NCBI RefSeq assembly: GCF_002929275.1
Contig: NZ_PJIK01000002.1
Location: 373,958 to 437,957, forward strand
DNA: 64,000 nt
Source of the DNA: Arthrobacter sp. ZGTC131
GTDB taxonomy: Bacteria > Actinomycetota > Actinomycetes > Actinomycetales > Micrococcaceae
Direction of reading: 5' to 3'
The position numbers and the translations under genes are program-made. Numbering within the stretch: position 1 is the stretch's first letter; each line of letters begins with the position of its first letter. The notes beneath the pieces were generated by a model. The model did not search any database, was not told the origin of the DNA, and worked only from the letters and a program-made list of their open reading frames with translations. Below, piece by piece: positions 60,937-64,000 of this stretch.

Positions 60937-61494
60937 GTGAACCAGCGCGAACCAGCCCCCGCCCCCAGATCCGTCCCCGTGGACGAGCTGATCAGCAGCC
61001 TCTGCGCCACCGTGCCAGACTACCCGAAGCCGGGAATCATGTTCAGGGACCTGACGCCCGTATTCGCCGACGGCGGGGCGCTGCGGGCCATTGTGGACGC
61101 ACTTGTGGAACCCTTCAAGGGACAGTTCGACGCCGTGGCCGGCGTGGAGGCCCGCGGCTTCCTGCTCGCGGCCGCGGCAGCCTATGCCACCGGAACGGGC
61201 GTGATCACCGTGCGGAAGGCCGGCAAGCTGCCCCGCGAGGTGTTTTCAGAGGACTACGCCCTGGAATACGGCACTTCCACGCTCGAGCTGCACACCACGG
61301 ACCTGGCCCGCGGAAGCCGTGTGCTGATCCTGGACGACGTCTTGGCCACGGGCGGCACCCTCGGCGCGGCGGCGCGGCTGTTCGAGCGCTGCGGAGTCCA
61401 CGTCTCCGGGGTGGGCGTGGTCATGGAACTCGGCGAACTGCGCGGGCGTTCGGCCCTCGCCGGGCACCGAGTGCGCTCCCTGCTGCGCCTCTAG
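60937..61494 (+). CDS. apt: Adenine phosphoribosyltransferase
   Basis: A 185-residue purine-salvage enzyme. YPKPGIMFRDLTPVFADG at the N-terminus, the FDAVAGVEARGFLLAAA loop, KAGKLPREV, and the PRPP motif VLILDDVLATGGTLGAAA. GTG 60937. It follows mpg by 24 nt on the same strand. Confidence 0.95.
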   Translation: MNQREPAPAPRSVPVDELISSLCATVPDYPKPGIMFRDLTPVFADGGALRAIVDALVEPFKGQFDAVAGVEARGFLLAAAAAYATGTGVITVRKAGKLPREVFSEDYALEYGTSTLELHTTDLARGSRVLILDDVLATGGTLGAAARLFERCGVHVSGVGVVMELGELRGRSALAGHRVRSLLRL

Positions 61495-61612
61495 GATCCG
61501 CCATGCGGCCGCCAGCTCACTCCGGCCGGCCGCCAGTCCGGCCGCCGCCGCCATGTTCTCCAAAATGGTTGTAGAATGGACGGTCTGTCTTTTGCGATAG
61601 GGGAACGTCTAG

Positions 61613-63841
61613 ATGCACGACGCCGATTTGGCCCACGAACGGGACTATGTTGCCGGTTTGTACGCACGGCTTGATGAACTGCGCGCGGAAAAGCGCGCCC
61701 AGCTGGCGCAGGTCCGCCGGGCGGGTGCCGTTGGCACCATGCAGAATGTTTCCGAACGCGACGCCTTCGCCGCCCTCTACGAGGACCGCCTGGCACAGCT
61801 CGACGCCGTCGACGACCGCCTGGTCTTCGGGCGGCTTGACCTCGACTCCGGTGAGGCGCAGTACATCGGCCGCATCGGGCTCACAACCGAGGACCTGGTC
61901 CGGCTCATGGTGGACTGGCGCGCGCCTGAGGCCGGGCACTTCTACCAGGCCACCGCGTTCGACCGCCAAGGCGTGCGCCGGCGCCGGCACCTGATCCTGC
62001 AGGGCCGCGAGGTCAAGGCCATTGAGGACGACGTCCTCGACGCCGACATGCTGGCCGACTCGGATTCCCTGCAGGGCGAGGGCGCGCTGCTGGCCGCCCT
62101 GAACTCCAAGCGCACCGGCCGGATGTCGGACATCGTCGGCACCATCCAGTCCGAGCAGGACCGCATCATCCGCTCCTCCATCTCCGGGGCCCTCGTGGTC
62201 CAGGGCGGGCCGGGCACCGGAAAGACCGCCGTCGCACTCCACCGCGCCGCGTATCTGCTGTATACCCACCGGGACCGGCTCAAGACCGCCGGAGTCCTGC
62301 TGGTGGGGCCGTCGTCGTCTTTCATGAAATACATCGAACGGGTCCTCCCGTCGCTGGGCGAAACAGGCGTGGTGATGGCGAGCCTTGGCAGGCTGATGCC
62401 GGGCATCAATGCCGTGCCCGAGCCCGAGGCGGACGTTGCTGCCATCAAGGGGCGGCTGGACATGGCCGAGGTCATCGCCAATGCCGTGGCCAACCGGCAG
62501 CGCATCCCCGCTGAGAACCGCATTCTGGAAGTCGACGGGCGCAAGCTCGTCCTCACACCGCGCCAGGTCCGCCGCGCCCGGGAACGTGCCCGCTCCACGG
62601 GAAAGCCCCACAACGAGGCCCGCGTCACCTTCGTCAAAATCCTCCTGCGGGAACTGACGGAGCAGATGACGGAACTCGTTGAAGCCGGCAGCATCGGCAA
62701 CAATGCCGACCGCTCCTACCTCGCCGAGGACGTCCGGACAGCCCGGGACGTGCGCATCGCGTTGAACCTTTGCTGGATGCCGATGACACCGGAAAAGCTG
62801 GTCAGCGAACTGCTGAGCAAGCCCGCGATCCTGGAAGCCTGCACGCCCAAGCTCACCGCACAGGAGCGCGAGCAGCTGCTGCGCGCCCCTGACGCGCCGT
62901 GGACCGAGTCCGACGTTCCGCTGCTCGACGAGGCGGCAGAGCTCCTCGGCGAGCTCGATGCCGCCGCGGGCCGCGGACTCGCCCAGCAGGAGCACGACCG
63001 CGCCCGCGACCTGGCCAATGCCCGGCAGACGCTGGTCAACATGGAGACCGCCGGCGTCGATGTCCTGATGTCGGCCGAGGAACTAGTTGAGCAGAACCAG
63101 GAGCGCGAGGCCCGGCTGACGGCCGCAGAGCGCGCCACCAGCGACCGCACGTGGGCCTTCGGCCACATCGTGGTCGACGAGGCGCAGGAGCTGTCACCCA
63201 TGCAGTGGCGCCTCCTGGTCCGCCGCTGCCCGATGAAATCCTTCACCATCGTGGGGGACATCGCCCAGACCAGCTCCGTGGCGGGTGCAAACTCATGGCA
63301 GGGCGCCCTTTCGCCGCTGTTCGGCGACCGCTGGCAGCTCGAGGAACTTACGGTCAACTACCGGACGCCGTCGCAGGTCGCGGAGGCCGCTGCCCGCATG
63401 GCCAACGCCGCCGGCCTCGTGGTGTCCGCGCCCAAGGCCGTCCGGGAAGGCCGCTGGTCGCCCATCATTGACCGGGTGGAGCCGGGCAGCCTGGTGAGCC
63501 GGCTCGTGGAGGTCATCCCGGACGAGCTCGCCGCGCTCGACGGCGGCCTGCTCGCCGTGATTGCCGACGGCGACCTTCTCAACGAGGCCACCACCGCGCT
63601 GCGCGCCGTATACGGCCGCCGGATCGGCACCGGGGCAGGCAGTTACGAACAGGACGTCGTGGTGATCAGCCCCCGCGAAGCGAAGGGACTGGAATTCGAC
63701 GGCGTGGTGGTCCTGGAACCGTCCGCGATGCTGAACCACGAACATGGCAGGGTGGGCGACCTTTACGTGGCCATGACCCGGCCCACACAGCGGCTCCGGC
63801 TGATCGCGGGCGCGGGCATACCTGCCGGCATCGAACGCTGA
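61613..63841 (+). CDS. UvrD/Rep-like ATPase of the HelD (HelR-like) family
   Basis: A 742-residue RNA-polymerase-associated SF1 ATPase. Long N-terminal helical arm (ERDYVAGLYARLDELRAEKRAQLAQVRRAG), domain 1 with Walker A GGPGTGKTA (about 199-207), an insertion (about 290-480), Walker B HIVVDEAQELSPMQ, and a C-terminal VVISPREAKGLEFDGVVVLEP ... YVAMTRPTQRL. HelD removes stalled or rifamycin-bound RNA polymerase; some actinobacterial homologues (HelR) give rifampicin tolerance. I see no rifamycin-associated element upstream. ATG 61613 has a weak GGGGAACGTCTAG region before it. Confidence 0.9.
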   Translation: MHDADLAHERDYVAGLYARLDELRAEKRAQLAQVRRAGAVGTMQNVSERDAFAALYEDRLAQLDAVDDRLVFGRLDLDSGEAQYIGRIGLTTEDLVRLMVDWRAPEAGHFYQATAFDRQGVRRRRHLILQGREVKAIEDDVLDADMLADSDSLQGEGALLAALNSKRTGRMSDIVGTIQSEQDRIIRSSISGALVVQGGPGTGKTAVALHRAAYLLYTHRDRLKTAGVLLVGPSSSFMKYIERVLPSLGETGVVMASLGRLMPGINAVPEPEADVAAIKGRLDMAEVIANAVANRQRIPAENRILEVDGRKLVLTPRQVRRARERARSTGKPHNEARVTFVKILLRELTEQMTELVEAGSIGNNADRSYLAEDVRTARDVRIALNLCWMPMTPEKLVSELLSKPAILEACTPKLTAQEREQLLRAPDAPWTESDVPLLDEAAELLGELDAAAGRGLAQQEHDRARDLANARQTLVNMETAGVDVLMSAEELVEQNQEREARLTAAERATSDRTWAFGHIVVDEAQELSPMQWRLLVRRCPMKSFTIVGDIAQTSSVAGANSWQGALSPLFGDRWQLEELTVNYRTPSQVAEAAARMANAAGLVVSAPKAVREGRWSPIIDRVEPGSLVSRLVEVIPDELAALDGGLLAVIADGDLLNEATTALRAVYGRRIGTGAGSYEQDVVVISPREAKGLEFDGVVVLEPSAMLNHEHGRVGDLYVAMTRPTQRLRLIAGAGIPAGIER

Positions 63842-63856
63842 GGTTGTTCGGGAGTG

Positions 63857-63902
63857 GTTCAGGGCGTCCGTTGCCGGCCCTGATGACGGGCGCCCGGTGA
63901 AC
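63857..63902 (+). terminator. Weak hairpin after the HelD-like gene
   Basis: GTTCA-GGGCG / CGCCC-GG-TGAAC, ten pairs with a two-base bulge and a loop of 24 nt. A poor terminator. Confidence 0.3.
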
Positions 63903-63927
63903 TGACGCCGGGTGCCGCCGATCCTGC

Positions 63928-63933
63928 TAACTT
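63928..63933 (+). promoter_or_regulatory. -10-like hexamer TAACTT, 7 nt before the last gene
   Basis: TAACTT-AGAAGGC-GTG. AGAAGG is too close to the start codon to be a useful SD. Confidence 0.4.
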
Positions 63934-63940
63934 AGAAGGC

Positions 63941-64000
63941 GTGTCACACCTAAACGACCTCGAATCCCAGCAGAACGATCCCAGCTTCGCCAACGTATGG
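63941..64000 (+). CDS. Start of an unidentified gene, cut by the window end
   Basis: Twenty codons (begins MSHLNDLESQQNDPSFANVW) are open to the edge from GTG 63941, behind a leaderless-type -10. The N-terminus is polar and matches nothing I recognise. No family can be assigned. Confidence 0.45.
   Translation, partial: MSHLNDLESQQNDPSFANVW

Noticed and set aside
61495-61612. Rifamycin-associated element before the HelD-like gene
   Set aside because: I looked for a strong inverted repeat of the known RAE type and found none, so rifampicin control is not claimed.

Overview
The window is GC-rich chromosomal DNA of an actinobacterium, most likely Micrococcaceae of the Arthrobacter/Pseudarthrobacter type. 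The evidence is the gene order ftsK-pgsA-cinA-clgR...recA-recX-miaB-miaA-dapF-hflX...lexA (a classic actinobacterial block), many GTG/TTG starts, LexA boxes of the TCGAAC-N4-GTTCGA type, a mycothiol-dependent-type enzyme, an AlkA-Ada fusion and a HelD-like helicase. I see no tRNA or rRNA genes, no prophage, no IS element and no CRISPR array. Almost all of it reads as core genome.

Layout. 1-4.1 kb: end of ftsK, pgsA, cinA C-domain, clgR. 4.1-6.8 kb: marR-type regulator, DUF3046 protein, recA-recX with an SOS box. 6.8-11 kb: miaB-miaA-dapF and a convergent RsmC-like methyltransferase. 11-16.5 kb: hflX-dinG, convergent lexA, and a divergent LysM protein that shares the SOS-box region with lexA. 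16.5-22.5 kb: hisC-hisB-hisH-(52-aa membrane protein)-priA/hisA-sseB-MFS. 22.5-26.3 kb: DUF1844 protein, then infC-rpmI-rplT-trmH behind a structured leader with a candidate attenuator; infC appears to start at ATT. 26.3-29.7 kb: GlsB-like protein, CDF transporter, MFS exporter, NUDIX enzyme. 29.8-32.4 kb: metN-metI-metQ methionine importer. 32.5-35.6 kb: an SOS-boxed Rv2578c-like radical SAM protein, pyroglutamyl peptidase, a SIMPL protein and a HExxH membrane protein. 36-39.6 kb: pheS-pheT. 39.6-48 kb: an accessory-looking block with a phosphopantetheinyl transferase, an M1 peptidase, a 1326-residue Pls/PosA-type single-module NRPS, a quinone oxidoreductase and a fatty-acid desaturase. 48.2-56.9 kb: complete argCJBDFRGH. 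57-64 kb: a palindromic repeat with a pdxH remnant, an MDMPI-type enzyme, ogt, alkA-ada, mpg, apt, a HelD-like helicase and the start of one more gene.

Three themes stand out. First, the SOS circuit: recA, lexA, the LysM protein and the radical SAM gene all carry LexA-type boxes, and further repair genes (recX, dinG, ogt, alkA-ada, mpg) are present. Second, a TANNNT hexamer lies 6-7 nt upstream of the start codon of at least fourteen genes, which implies widespread leaderless transcription. Third, the Pls-type synthetase has an adenylation-domain code that I read as DAESIGTVVK. That suggests lysine, so the PPTase/M1 peptidase/Pls group may be a cryptic poly-amino-acid (epsilon-poly-lysine-like) locus. 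This is the most promising candidate for an undescribed system.
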